NCBI GenBank assembly: GCA_964410965.1 | Contig: CAYPIY010000006.1 | Span: 62,001 to 126,000, forward strand | Length of the DNA: 64,000 nt | From: JBBIRG01 sp964410965 | GTDB lineage: Bacteria; CLD3; SB21; JBBIRG01 | Direction of reading: 5' to 3' | Shown here: in pieces, positions 44,496 through 53,956 of the stretch | Position numbering within the stretch: the stretch's first letter is position 1 | Layout: each line of letters begins with the position of its first letter | Translations under genes and position numbers: made by a program | The notes under the pieces: model-generated | Seen by the model: only the letters and a program-made list of their open reading frames with translations | Told to the model about the DNA's origin: nothing | Database searches by the model: none

Positions 44496-47108
44496 ATGGC
44501 AAAAACAGGCAAAAAAATATTTCAGGTCGCGAAAGAACTGCTGGTCAGTCATAGCGAGATTATCGCGTTTCTCCAGAAAAGCGGGTATAAGGCCGTAAAA
44601 AGTCATATGAGCTCCGTGGATGACGAGATGATGGAAAAAATCCTCGCACGGTTCAGCAAGGAAAAAAAACATGCCGAAAGCTACCTGAAGCAAAAGGATC
44701 AGCGTGAGAAAAAAGAAACCGGCGTTAACGAACCGGTACATGATGAGCATGCTGAAAAAGCTGAAATCGAGGAAATAGTGCAAGGAATTCCTGCCGGCGA
44801 GCAGGATCTTGAAGCTTCAGCGACTGCTGCTACGGCAGATGGGATTCAGGAAACAGAGCATAAGATTCCTCAGCCCGCCGATATGCATGCGGAAATGCCA
44901 CTCGTTGAAACCGATCTCAAACAGGCAGAAACCACGACTCCGGCCGAAACCTTATCGAAAACCCCAGAAAAGAAAAAAATCGATCTGCTGGAAACTTTAA
45001 AATCTTCCCAGAAATCCATTGAGGAGTTTAAGCAGGCATTCGAAAAAGCCCGTCAGCAGCTAGAACGCCAGGCCATGAAGGATGAACACGGAACCGGTTA
45101 CGGCCGCCGTCAAAAGAAGAAAAAAGAAGGTGAGCCTGATTCCGAACCGGTCGTGGAAAAACCGTCGAAAGACAAAAAGAAAAAACGCCGGAAAACCAAG
45201 ATTGATGAAAAGGATGTTGAGAGCGCCATACGCGAAACACTTGCCAAGATGGGCGATACAACCACGCTTGGCGAGGAACGACAACGGAGAAAGAAAAAAT
45301 TCCGGGCCGAACGGGAAGCCGAAGCGCTCGAAAGTTCCCAGGAAGAACAGAATATCCTCCGGGTCCCCGAATATATCTCTGCTCACGAACTGGCCGACCA
45401 AATGGAAGTGGATGTATCCGAAGTCATTAAAACCTGCCTTTCTCTGGGTCTGATTGTTTCAATCAATCAGCGGCTGGATATGGACACCATTACCCTGGTT
45501 GCAAGTGAATTCGGGTTCCAGATCGAAATGGCGGCCGAATTTCAGGCGGAAACCATCGAAACAGGCGAAGATGAGGAGCAGGCCGATGAGTTGCCCCGAC
45601 CGCCTATCGTAACCATTATGGGGCATGTCGATCACGGAAAAACATCGCTTTTGGATTATATTCAGAAAACCAGCATTGTTGCCGGGGAAGCAGGCGGGAT
45701 AACCCAGCATATGGGCGCGTATGAGGTGGAATTATCCGACCGTCGAAAAATCACATTTCTTGATACGCCCGGACATGAAGCGTTCACGGCTATGCGGGCT
45801 CGCGGGGCTCAGGTCACCGACATTGTCATCATCGTCATTGCCGCGGATGAGCAGATCATGCCGCAGACCGATGAAGCGATCAATCACGCCCAGGCCGCCG
45901 GTGTACCGATCATCATCGCGATCAATAAAATTGATAAGCCCGAAGCCAATCCGCTGAAGATAAAAACGCAGCTTTCCGAGCGTAACATCCTGATTGAGGA
46001 ATGGGGCGGCAAGTACCAGTGCGTTGAGATATCTGCCAAAAAAGGGACTAATGTGGATCAGCTGCTCGAGAAAGTATTGCTGGAAGCCGAAGTGGCGGAA
46101 TTAAAGGCCAAAGTCAGCTGTCGTGCCAAAGGTACCGTCATCATATCAGAGCTGGATAAAGGCCGGGGGGCTTCGGCGACGATCATCGTGGAATCCGGAA
46201 CGTTGAAAGCCGGCGATCCTTTCATATGCGGAATTTACTCAGGTCGTGTCAAGGCCATGTACGACGAACGGGATCATGTCATCAGGGAAGCGCTTCCTTC
46301 ACAGCCCGTGAAAGTCGTGGGATTTGACGGATTACCCCAGGAAGGCGATGTTTTTGTAGTCACGAAAAACGAGCGGATCGCCAGGGAATTGGCTCAGAAA
46401 CGTCAGCAGATCAAACGTGAACAGGAACACCGCCGCGTTCGTTTCCTGACCCTGGATGAAATATCCAAGCAGGTTCGTCTCGGAAAAGTTGAAACTCTTC
46501 CGATTGTGCTGAAAGGCGATGTCGGAGGTTCGGTGGAAGCGCTGAGTGATTCGATTCAGAGATTGAGCAATAACCAGGTGACTGTGAGCATCATTCACAG
46601 GGGGGTTGGCGTTATCACCGAATCAGACGTCCTGCTTGCTTCCGCTTCAAGTGCGATTATTATCGGATTCCATGTCCGGCCCAACCTGAATGCCCGGAAA
46701 CTTGCGGAACGCGAAAATATAGATATCCGGTATTATAATATCATATATGACTGCATCGAGGATATCCGCAAGGCACTGGAAGGCCTGCTCGAGCCTGAAT
46801 TTGAGGATAAAGTCATCGGAACGACAGAAATTCGCGAAATTTTCAAGATCTCGAAAGTGGGAACCGTTGCCGGCTGTCATGTCATCGATGGGAAGATTAC
46901 GCGCACCCTGCCGATCAGGCTTATACGAAACGGCGAGGTCATTCATGAAGGAAAATTATCTTCCCTGAAGCGCTTCAAGGATGATGTCCGTGAGGTTTCG
47001 CTCGGTTTTGAGTGCGGACTGACAATTGACGGTTATAATGATATCAAAGCCGGAGATACCATCGAAAGTCTTGAAAGGGTCGAAATCAAACGGGTACTGG
47101 CGGATTAA
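44496..47108 (+). CDS. infB: Translation initiation factor IF-2
   Basis: 870 aa. N-terminal IF2N helix (IFQVAKELLVSHSEIIAFLQ), a long Glu/Lys-rich linker (about 60-270), a second IF2N-like region (VPEYISAHELADQMEVDVS), then the GTPase: GHVDHGKTSLLD, DTPGHEAF, NKID, followed by domains II to IV. It brings initiator tRNA to the 30S subunit. 13 bp after nusA. Confidence 0.97.
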   Translation: MAKTGKKIFQVAKELLVSHSEIIAFLQKSGYKAVKSHMSSVDDEMMEKILARFSKEKKHAESYLKQKDQREKKETGVNEPVHDEHAEKAEIEEIVQGIPAGEQDLEASATAATADGIQETEHKIPQPADMHAEMPLVETDLKQAETTTPAETLSKTPEKKKIDLLETLKSSQKSIEEFKQAFEKARQQLERQAMKDEHGTGYGRRQKKKKEGEPDSEPVVEKPSKDKKKKRRKTKIDEKDVESAIRETLAKMGDTTTLGEERQRRKKKFRAEREAEALESSQEEQNILRVPEYISAHELADQMEVDVSEVIKTCLSLGLIVSINQRLDMDTITLVASEFGFQIEMAAEFQAETIETGEDEEQADELPRPPIVTIMGHVDHGKTSLLDYIQKTSIVAGEAGGITQHMGAYEVELSDRRKITFLDTPGHEAFTAMRARGAQVTDIVIIVIAADEQIMPQTDEAINHAQAAGVPIIIAINKIDKPEANPLKIKTQLSERNILIEEWGGKYQCVEISAKKGTNVDQLLEKVLLEAEVAELKAKVSCRAKGTVIISELDKGRGASATIIVESGTLKAGDPFICGIYSGRVKAMYDERDHVIREALPSQPVKVVGFDGLPQEGDVFVVTKNERIARELAQKRQQIKREQEHRRVRFLTLDEISKQVRLGKVETLPIVLKGDVGGSVEALSDSIQRLSNNQVTVSIIHRGVGVITESDVLLASASSAIIIGFHVRPNLNARKLAERENIDIRYYNIIYDCIEDIRKALEGLLEPEFEDKVIGTTEIREIFKISKVGTVAGCHVIDGKITRTLPIRLIRNGEVIHEGKLSSLKRFKDDVREVSLGFECGLTIDGYNDIKAGDTIESLERVEIKRVLAD

Positions 47109-47109
47109 C

Positions 47110-47391
47110 ATGCTGATCGGTGTTTGTCAGATTGAGTTGTTCATTCATGCCAGTTCATCCCTGAAGGAAAAGCGGTTTGTGGTGAAAAGCATCAAGGATA
47201 AAATTTCCAACCGTTTCAATGTCTCCGTCGCTGAAGTCGATCATTTGGATAAATGGCAACGTGCCGCCTTGGGTATTGCGACGGTAACAAACGAACTTAA
47301 AATGATAGACCACACGTTTTCGGAGATACTGAAACTCATTGAATCGAACGGAGAAGCCGAGGTGATTTCCCGTTCTGTGAAAATATACTAA
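47110..47391 (+). CDS. DUF503 (YlxP-like) protein
   Basis: 93 aa from ATG 47110, one base after the infB stop; the upstream extension overlaps infB and is rejected. IGVCQIELFIHASSSLKEKR and FNVSVAEVDHLDKWQRAALG are the family blocks. Usually found between infB and rbfA, as here; possible role in ribosome work is not established. Confidence 0.92.
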   Translation: MLIGVCQIELFIHASSSLKEKRFVVKSIKDKISNRFNVSVAEVDHLDKWQRAALGIATVTNELKMIDHTFSEILKLIESNGEAEVISRSVKIY

Positions 47392-47404
47392 AAAGAATGA
47401 TTCC

Positions 47405-47758
47405 ATGAACCAGAGAAGCAGGCGCATTTCTGAAATGATTATGCGTGAAATCAGTCAGGTGATGCATGTGGATATGCGCGATAACCGTTTCCGGTCCGTA
47501 ACAGTAACGCACGTGCAAATGAGCCCGGATCTCGGATTCGCTAAAATCTATTTTGCATGTTCCGGTTCTCAGGATGAAATCAAATCCACCGGAAAAGCGC
47601 TGAATCATGCGAAAGGGTATTTTCGCACCATCCTGTCCGAACGTATTGATATGAAATATATCCCTGACCTGAAATTTTTTTACGATGAAACCCTCGCGGA
47701 AGCCGAAAGGCTTGACCGTTTATTTGAGGAGATCAGGCATGAGTCTGCGGATCAATGA
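47405..47758 (+). CDS. rbfA: Ribosome-binding factor A
   Basis: 117 aa KH-like protein: SRRISEMIMREISQVM, VTVTHVQMSPDLGFAKIYF and IPDLKFFYDETLAEAERLDRL. Binds 30S during maturation in the cold. Overlaps truB by 20 bp. Confidence 0.95.
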   Translation: MNQRSRRISEMIMREISQVMHVDMRDNRFRSVTVTHVQMSPDLGFAKIYFACSGSQDEIKSTGKALNHAKGYFRTILSERIDMKYIPDLKFFYDETLAEAERLDRLFEEIRHESADQ

Positions 47759-48494
47759 ATTTATGGTTCTTGGAAAAACGTCCGGCTTTTCGGATGGTTT
47801 TGATCTATCCGCACCCGAAAGCGGGATGTTTATCCTGATTGACAAACCGCGGGAGTGGACTTCTTTCGATGTGGTGAATAAAATACGCCGGCTGATGAAA
47901 GTCAAAAAAACAGGACATTGCGGGACCCTTGATCCGATGGCCACCGGCCTTCTGATTCTCGCGGCAGGCAGAGCGACCAAATCCATTGACCGGCTTACCC
48001 GTTCGGATAAAACCTATCAAACGGAATTTACTTTTGGAATCGAAACAGATACTTATGATACGGATGGCGTAATACTTGAAGAAAAAAACGTTCCCGACAT
48101 CGGCCCCGCTGACTGGGATAGCATTCTGAATGAATGGACCGGAGATATGCTGCAAATTCCTCCCGCTTATTCGGCAATAAAGAAAAACGGTATACCCCTT
48201 TATAAACTGGCAAGAAATGGGAAACGGGTATTGGCTGATCCGAGGCCGGTACATATTTTTAAGATTGAATTAATCAGCTGGATCAAGCCTGTTTTGAAGC
48301 TGATCATCCATTGCTCGAAAGGCACCTATATTCGTTCCATTGCTCATGATTTAGGACAAAGGCTGGGTTGCGGGGGTACGGTATCAGAGCTGCGAAGATT
48401 AAAAATAGGGGATTTTTCGGTCCGGGATGCGTGGACAATCCCGGAATTTCAAACCTGGATGCAAAATAGTAAGGTTATGTATGCAGTTCATTGA
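47739..48494 (+). CDS. truB: tRNA pseudouridine-55 synthase
   Basis: 251 aa from ATG 47739 with GAGGAG just upstream. An in-frame start at 47685 would lie far inside rbfA. Catalytic Asp in GHCGTLDPMATGLL; FILIDKPREWTSFDVV and CSKGTYIRSIAHDLG are typical. Overlaps ribF by 14 bp. Confidence 0.95.
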   Translation: MSLRINEFMVLGKTSGFSDGFDLSAPESGMFILIDKPREWTSFDVVNKIRRLMKVKKTGHCGTLDPMATGLLILAAGRATKSIDRLTRSDKTYQTEFTFGIETDTYDTDGVILEEKNVPDIGPADWDSILNEWTGDMLQIPPAYSAIKKNGIPLYKLARNGKRVLADPRPVHIFKIELISWIKPVLKLIIHCSKGTYIRSIAHDLGQRLGCGGTVSELRRLKIGDFSVRDAWTIPEFQTWMQNSKVMYAVH

Positions 48495-49410
48495 CAATCT
48501 CGATCAGATTCCTCATGATAAAAAATCCTTCCTGACCATCGGTACGTTTGACGGTGTTCATCTCGGCCATCAGACCATCATCAATCAGCTGGTTTCGGAA
48601 TGCCGCTTGCAGGATTCGCGCAGTATTGTGATGACTTTTGAGCCCCATCCGCAGACAGTGATCAATCCCAAGCGTATGCCCGACATTCAGATTTTGACAA
48701 CCATCTCGGAAAAAAGAGAAATATTTGAATCCTTAGGGGTTGATCTGCTGATCGCCGCGCCGTTTAATGAAACCATGGCCAGTCTGAGTGCGGAAGAATT
48801 CGTTCAGCAGATCCTGATTAACAAAATTGGGTTTTCAAAAATGTTTATCGGACACGATCACGTGTTCGGAAGGAACAGGAGCGGAAACCATCAGACACTT
48901 CAGACGATGGCGCCCCATTATCATTTTGAAATCGAAAAAATCGAAGCTTATAAAAGCCACAGGGTGTTAATCAACAGTACACTGATACGGAAATTATTAT
49001 ACGAAGGAAAACTGGAACAGGCAACGCAATACATGGGAAGACCCTATCAGATAACCGGAACAGTGAAAAAAGGGGACGGCCGCGGAAGAAGGCTTGGGAT
49101 TCCCACGGCTAATTTGGCGCCGTCTCATCCCAGCAAACTGATACCCATGTCCGGTGTATACGGAACAATCGTAAGAATCAACGGTGAAGTCCTGAAAGGG
49201 GTCACTAATATAGGTCACAGGCCGACGTTTTACGGATATAAAACCCGTTCAGTCATTGAAACTCATATTCTGGATTTTGACCGGGATATTTATGAACAGA
49301 CGATACATCTCCAGTTTGTCACACGTATTCGTGATGAAAAACATTTCAATTCGTCTGAAGAACTGAAAACGGCCATTGCGCAGGATATCGCGTTCTATAA
49401 AAAACACTAA
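48481..49410 (+). CDS. ribF: Bifunctional riboflavin kinase / FAD synthetase
   Basis: 309 aa from ATG 48481. N-terminal FAD synthetase: TIGTFDGVHLGHQTII, VMTFEPHPQTVI and the GHDHVFGRNRSG site. C-terminal riboflavin kinase: GDGRGRRLGIPTANL and GVYGTIV, with NIGHRPTF. Normal length. Commonly follows truB. Confidence 0.95.
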   Translation: MQFIDNLDQIPHDKKSFLTIGTFDGVHLGHQTIINQLVSECRLQDSRSIVMTFEPHPQTVINPKRMPDIQILTTISEKREIFESLGVDLLIAAPFNETMASLSAEEFVQQILINKIGFSKMFIGHDHVFGRNRSGNHQTLQTMAPHYHFEIEKIEAYKSHRVLINSTLIRKLLYEGKLEQATQYMGRPYQITGTVKKGDGRGRRLGIPTANLAPSHPSKLIPMSGVYGTIVRINGEVLKGVTNIGHRPTFYGYKTRSVIETHILDFDRDIYEQTIHLQFVTRIRDEKHFNSSEELKTAIAQDIAFYKKH

Positions 49411-49424
49411 ACTTAAAATTTTAT

Positions 49425-49453
49425 TTGATTTAATGAATTTTTCATTGTATAAT
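49425..49453 (+). promoter_or_regulatory. Sigma-70-like promoter for rpsO
   Basis: TTGATT (49425-49430), 17 bp, TATAAT (49448-49453), the best match in the window; start of transcription about 30 nt before rpsO. Confidence 0.75.
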
Positions 49454-49492
49454 CACTTTTTAGTTTAATTTAATAAGGAGTTTTGATTTCCC

Positions 49493-49762
49493 ATGGCCTT
49501 CACAAAAGAAATGAAATCCGAACAGATTCTGAAATTCGGCGGAAGCGTTTCCAATACCGGGACAACGGAAGTTCAGGTAGCTTTACTGACTGTACACATC
49601 AATGATCTGACCAAGCATCTGCAAATGCATAAAAAGGATCACAGCTCACGGCGTTCCCTGTTGAAAATGGTGGGCCGCCGGAAACGCTTGCTGACCTACC
49701 TGGCGAGCAAAGACATTGAAAAATACAGGTCATTAATCAACGAATTGGGTATCCGAAAATAA
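49493..49762 (+). CDS. rpsO: 30S ribosomal protein S15
   Basis: 89 aa with AAGGAG before ATG 49493. GSVSNTGTTEVQVALLT, HLQMHKKDHSSRRSLLKMVG and RKRLLTYLASKD cover the whole family. Followed by pnp, as in most bacteria. Confidence 0.97.
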   Translation: MAFTKEMKSEQILKFGGSVSNTGTTEVQVALLTVHINDLTKHLQMHKKDHSSRRSLLKMVGRRKRLLTYLASKDIEKYRSLINELGIRK

Positions 49763-49769
49763 TTATCTT

Positions 49770-49805
49770 ACAAGGGTTAAGCTCCGGTTTAACTCTTGTC
49801 TTTTT
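49770..49805 (+). terminator. Terminator between rpsO and pnp
   Basis: Eleven-pair stem ACAAGGGTTAA (49770-49780) with TTAACTCTTGT (49789-49799), one G-U, loop of eight bases, then CTTTTT. Confidence 0.85.
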
Positions 49806-49851
49806 CACCCGTCAGCGGACACATGTTTAAAACCGCAATCCGGATTCCGGT

Positions 49852-49908
49852 AAAAACGTCATTCGTAACGTGCTCTCCTTGTCAGAGTTCGTTCAGGCTG
49901 ACGTTTTT
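49852..49908 (+). promoter_or_regulatory. Long nested hairpin in the pnp leader
   Basis: Outer stem AAAAACGTCA (49852-49861) with TGACGTTTTT (49899-49908), perfect ten pairs. Inside it AACG (49867-49870) pairs with CGTT (49890-49893) and CTCT (49873-49876) with AGAG (49884-49887). The T-run at the 3' side allows termination; the shape also fits an RNase III site as in the E. coli pnp leader. It lies 50 bp before the pnp start. Confidence 0.6.
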
Positions 49909-49958
49909 TGATTCGTGGTATTGCAGCCATTGTTCGCGGGCATAATTGGAGTTTTGGT

Positions 49959-52085
49959 ATGATCATTAAAAAATCAATTGAGATTAACGGGCGCACATTA
50001 ACCATTGAGACAGGCCGGGTGGCGAAGCAAGCGGATGGTGCGTGTATGGTGCAATATGGCGACACAATGATTCTGACCGCAGTGGTGTCAAGCCGGACAC
50101 CCAAAGAAGACATAGACTTTTTTCCTTTATCCGTGGATTACCGCGAAAGCGCCTATTCTGCCGGAAAAATTCCCGGAAGTTTTTTCCGCCGCGAGGGGCG
50201 TCCGGGTGAAAAGGAAATCCTGAGCGCGCGCCTGATTGACCGGCCGATCCGTCCGTTGTTTCCTGAAGGATATCTGTTTGAAACCGCAGTCACCGTAAAC
50301 GTCATATCCAGCGATCAGCAGAACAACGCCGATGTGCTGGGAGGCATCGGTGCCTCGCTTGCCCTCAGTATCAGCGATATCCCGTTTCAGGGCCCCATCG
50401 CGTCGGTTCGTGTAGGACGGATCAACGGCTCATTCATTATTAATCCGACCTTCGCAGAACTGGAAGAAAGCGACATGGACATCGTTGTCTCCGGTACGCG
50501 CGATTCCATCGCTATGGTGGAGGGCGAGGCTAAGGAAATTTCCGAGGATGACATGCTGAACGCGATCCAGATCGCGCATGAAACCGTTAAAGATATCATT
50601 CGCCTGCAGGATGAGTTTATAAAGGAAATCAATCCGGTCAAGAGATCCTTCGAACCGGCCAGGCCGGATGAAGCCCTCGTGGAAAATATCAAAAAGGCTG
50701 CGAAAGAAGCCGTGTATCAGGCTAACCGAATCGCCGACAAAACCGAACGGAACAAAAAACTTACGGAATTAGTGGAGTCCCTCTCGGCTCCCCAGCGCGA
50801 AGCGAATCCGGATATCGATAAAATCGTTTCCAGGATTGTGTCGGATATTCAGTATGATGACATGCGCAAGATGATACTGGATGAAAAACGACGGCTGGAC
50901 GGGCGCCAGATGACCGAGATCCGGCCGATTACCTGTGATATCGGTTTTCTTCCGCGTGTGCACGGCTCAGCGCTCTTTACGCGCGGGCAGACGCAGGCTC
51001 TGGTCGCCACTACCCTTGGCACTAAAATGGACGAGCAAATGATTGACGGTGTGGACGGCGAAATGACTAAACGATTCATGTTCCATTATAATTTTCCGCC
51101 CTATTCCGTCGGAGAATCGAGGGTTCCCCGGGGTCCGGGCCGTCGGGAAATCGGGCACGGCAATCTTGCCGAACGAGCGCTGAAAAACATGATTCCAACC
51201 GAGGAAAAATTCCCATATACAGTCCGTATCGTAAGCGATATCCTGGAATCCAACGGTTCCAGTTCTATGGCATCCGTCTGCGGCGGCTCGCTTTCTCTGA
51301 TGGACGCGGGCGTTCCCATTCCAAAATCACTGGCCGGAATCGCAATGGGGCTTATTATGGAAAACGGAAATTACGCGATTTTAAGCGATATTCTCGGAGA
51401 CGAGGACCATCTCGGCGACATGGATTTCAAGGTGGCGGGAACCCGTGACGGCATCACAGCGTGCCAGATGGACATAAAAATCAAGGGGATTTCTCCGGAC
51501 ATTATGCGTCAGGCGCTTGAACAGGCAAAAGCCGGCAGATTTCATATTCTCGGCATCATGGAACAGACTATTAAGGAAGCTCGCCCTGATTTGTCTCAAT
51601 ATGCACCGAGAATCACCACGATCAAAATCGCCGTTGATCAGATTGGCCTCGTGATCGGTCCTGGCGGCAAAACCATCCGTGAGATCATAGAAAAATCAGG
51701 AACGAAAATCGACATTGACGACGACGGAACCGTTTTAATCGCGTCGGTTAACGCCGAAGGCAACGAAATTGCCGTGGAGTGCATACGCGGCCTGACGGCC
51801 CAGCCTGAAATCGGTAAAGTATATAAGGGTACGGTCAAGAAAATTACCGATTTCGGCGCATTTGTCGAAATACTTCCGGGCAAGGAAGGTTTGCTGCATA
51901 TTTCTGAAATCGACCATAAACGCGTCAATAAAGTCGATGAATACATGAAGCTGGGGGATGAAGTCGAAGTGCTTCTCCAGGAAATCACTACAAGGGACGG
52001 AAAAACCAAGTTTGAACTGAGCCGGAAGGCGCTTTTGAAAAAAGACAAGCATCCGCATCATCCGCCGAAGAAAAACGAATCCTAA
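49959..52085 (+). CDS. pnp: Polyribonucleotide nucleotidyltransferase
   Basis: 708 aa from ATG 49959 with GGAG upstream; the upstream start at 49908 is within the leader hairpin and is rejected. Two RNase PH domains (GDTMILTAVVSS, FFRREGRPGEKEIL; GSALFTRGQTQALV), a KH domain (IGPGGKTIREIIEKSG) and an S1 domain (GTVKKITDFGAFVEI) in the normal order. It degrades RNA from the 3' end with phosphate. Confidence 0.96.
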   Translation: MIIKKSIEINGRTLTIETGRVAKQADGACMVQYGDTMILTAVVSSRTPKEDIDFFPLSVDYRESAYSAGKIPGSFFRREGRPGEKEILSARLIDRPIRPLFPEGYLFETAVTVNVISSDQQNNADVLGGIGASLALSISDIPFQGPIASVRVGRINGSFIINPTFAELEESDMDIVVSGTRDSIAMVEGEAKEISEDDMLNAIQIAHETVKDIIRLQDEFIKEINPVKRSFEPARPDEALVENIKKAAKEAVYQANRIADKTERNKKLTELVESLSAPQREANPDIDKIVSRIVSDIQYDDMRKMILDEKRRLDGRQMTEIRPITCDIGFLPRVHGSALFTRGQTQALVATTLGTKMDEQMIDGVDGEMTKRFMFHYNFPPYSVGESRVPRGPGRREIGHGNLAERALKNMIPTEEKFPYTVRIVSDILESNGSSSMASVCGGSLSLMDAGVPIPKSLAGIAMGLIMENGNYAILSDILGDEDHLGDMDFKVAGTRDGITACQMDIKIKGISPDIMRQALEQAKAGRFHILGIMEQTIKEARPDLSQYAPRITTIKIAVDQIGLVIGPGGKTIREIIEKSGTKIDIDDDGTVLIASVNAEGNEIAVECIRGLTAQPEIGKVYKGTVKKITDFGAFVEILPGKEGLLHISEIDHKRVNKVDEYMKLGDEVEVLLQEITTRDGKTKFELSRKALLKKDKHPHHPPKKNES

Positions 52086-52100
52086 CAGGAAAGAAAAGGG

Positions 52101-53423
52101 ATGTTTCACAACTCTGACCGAATGCATCCTTTGAATACAGGAAATCATCAGGCTCACACTGATAAATCGGACATTGAAAACCATTATTCAAAATTCGTTC
52201 TGGATAATGGTTTAACTTTAATTTACCAGCATATTCCGTATCTGAAGTCAGTCACTATCGGCGTTTGGGTGATGACGGGTAGCCGATATGAAGATGAACA
52301 GGCTATGGGGCTTTGCCATTTTCTGGAGCATGCTGTTTTCAAGGGAACAAGGCATCGCAACGCCCTGCAGATCGCTAAAAGCATTGAAGCCGTTGGCGGA
52401 AGCCAGAACGCTTTTACGAGCAAGGAACATACTTGTTATTACGCTACAACTCTGAATAATGACCTAAGCCTTGCTGTCGATGTAATATCGGATCTGGTGA
52501 TTAACCCGCTTTTGAATCCTTCCGATATCGAAAAAGAAAAACAAGTCATTATCCAGGAAATTAGTGATTCGGAGGATAACCCCGAGGAATTCATTCAGGA
52601 TTACATTTACGGGATGTTTTTCCCGGATCATCCGCTGGGCTACAATATTCTGGGAACTAAAAAATCACTGGAATCGCTGAATGTATCACAGATCAAATCT
52701 TTTTTCCGGAAATATTATGTTCCTTCCAATATGATTGTATCCGTAGCTGGAAATTTCAGTGAAAAGGATTTGATCCAAACCGTCAGGCAAAAATTCCGTT
52801 TCAGGAAAACTTTAAAAAACAGGACATACTGGCCAGAGGGTTTTACAACCGTTAGAAAAAGAAAATTGGAAAGTCATAAAAAAACATTCAAACGTTCCAT
52901 TACTCAATCCCATTTATGCATGGGAAAACCCCTGAATATTTCCTATTCCAGTCCGAAAAAAATTGATATGCTGGCTCTGAATATTATTCTGGGAAGCGGT
53001 ATGAGTTCCCGGCTGTTTCAGAAAGTCAGGGAAAAATACGGACTTGCTTATTCCATATACAGCTTCGTGGATTTTTTCTATGAAACTGGGGTTTTCGGGA
53101 TCTATTTGGCCACTGAAAAGAAAAAACTGCAAAAGTCCCTGGAAATCGTCAGAAATGAGTTGTTTCATCTGGAAAAACATTGTATCAAAAAAAATGAACT
53201 AAGCATGGCCAAATCCCAACTGCGGGCAAATCTTCTGATAGGCTTGGAAAGTACATCCACCCGTATGATCCGCCTGGCGAAAAATGAAATATATTACAAA
53301 AAAATATTGAACATCAACGATATCATTAAGTATATTGATTCCATCACGATCGATGATGTGATGCATGTTTCTGAAATGATCAGCGGACACCCGGACGGCA
53401 TGCAGATGGCAATAATATATTGA
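52101..53423 (+). CDS. M16 family zinc metallopeptidase
   Basis: 440 aa. The inverse zinc motif HxxEH is His73-Phe-Leu-Glu76-His77 in LCHFLEHAVFKGT, with the third ligand Glu expected in the NPEEF region. The C-terminal M16 half includes GSGMSSRLFQKVREKYGLAYS. Processing peptidase-like, cytoplasmic since no signal is present. The first 25 residues look dispensable, so ATG 52122 is an alternative start. Follows pnp by 15 bp as in many bacteria. Confidence 0.9.
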   Translation: MFHNSDRMHPLNTGNHQAHTDKSDIENHYSKFVLDNGLTLIYQHIPYLKSVTIGVWVMTGSRYEDEQAMGLCHFLEHAVFKGTRHRNALQIAKSIEAVGGSQNAFTSKEHTCYYATTLNNDLSLAVDVISDLVINPLLNPSDIEKEKQVIIQEISDSEDNPEEFIQDYIYGMFFPDHPLGYNILGTKKSLESLNVSQIKSFFRKYYVPSNMIVSVAGNFSEKDLIQTVRQKFRFRKTLKNRTYWPEGFTTVRKRKLESHKKTFKRSITQSHLCMGKPLNISYSSPKKIDMLALNIILGSGMSSRLFQKVREKYGLAYSIYSFVDFFYETGVFGIYLATEKKKLQKSLEIVRNELFHLEKHCIKKNELSMAKSQLRANLLIGLESTSTRMIRLAKNEIYYKKILNINDIIKYIDSITIDDVMHVSEMISGHPDGMQMAIIY

Positions 53424-53500
53424 TATTTTCCGATCTGCATTTAAGCCTCCTTTAGAAATGAGGCGTTTACCGACAGTTTTTTAAAAGCACAAATTGAAAT

Positions 53501-53956
53501 ATGACCAGAGAAATCCAGATAAAAGTGAATTATATTTCAGAGAGATTATCTGATATCTCCCTGCCCGAATACATGACCGAGGGAAGTTCGGGCCTCGACC
53601 TTCGAGCCGCTATGGATGAACCGATCACGATCAGGCCCATGCAAAGGGCTCTGGTACCCACCGGAATTCAACTGAGTATTCCGCCAGGATACGAAGGACA
53701 GGTAAGGCCAAGGAGCGGACTTGCGGTTAATTACGGTATAACAGTGTTAAACACACCGGGTACCATTGATTCAGATTACCGGGGAGAAGTTAAAGTAATA
53801 CTGATTAATCTTGGATCAGCTGATTTTACGCTTAATCGGGGTGACCGCATAGCTCAAATCGTTTTTGCATGTGTGGTGAAAGCGCAATTGTCACTTGGCA
53901 GTGAAATGGATTCAACGGAAAGGGGAGTCGGTGGTTTCGGACATTCAGGAAAATAA
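53501..53956 (+). CDS. dut: dUTP diphosphatase
   Basis: 151 aa trimeric dUTPase. Motifs in order: EGSSGLDLRA, PRSGLAVNYG, GTIDSDYRGEVKVIL, RGDRIAQIVF, and the C-terminal TERGVGGFGHSGK arm. Complete. Overlaps the next gene. Confidence 0.96.
   Translation: MTREIQIKVNYISERLSDISLPEYMTEGSSGLDLRAAMDEPITIRPMQRALVPTGIQLSIPPGYEGQVRPRSGLAVNYGITVLNTPGTIDSDYRGEVKVILINLGSADFTLNRGDRIAQIVFACVVKAQLSLGSEMDSTERGVGGFGHSGK

Noticed and set aside
53443..53463. Terminator after the M16 peptidase gene
   Set aside because: Only a five-pair GCCTC/GAGGC stem without a T-run.
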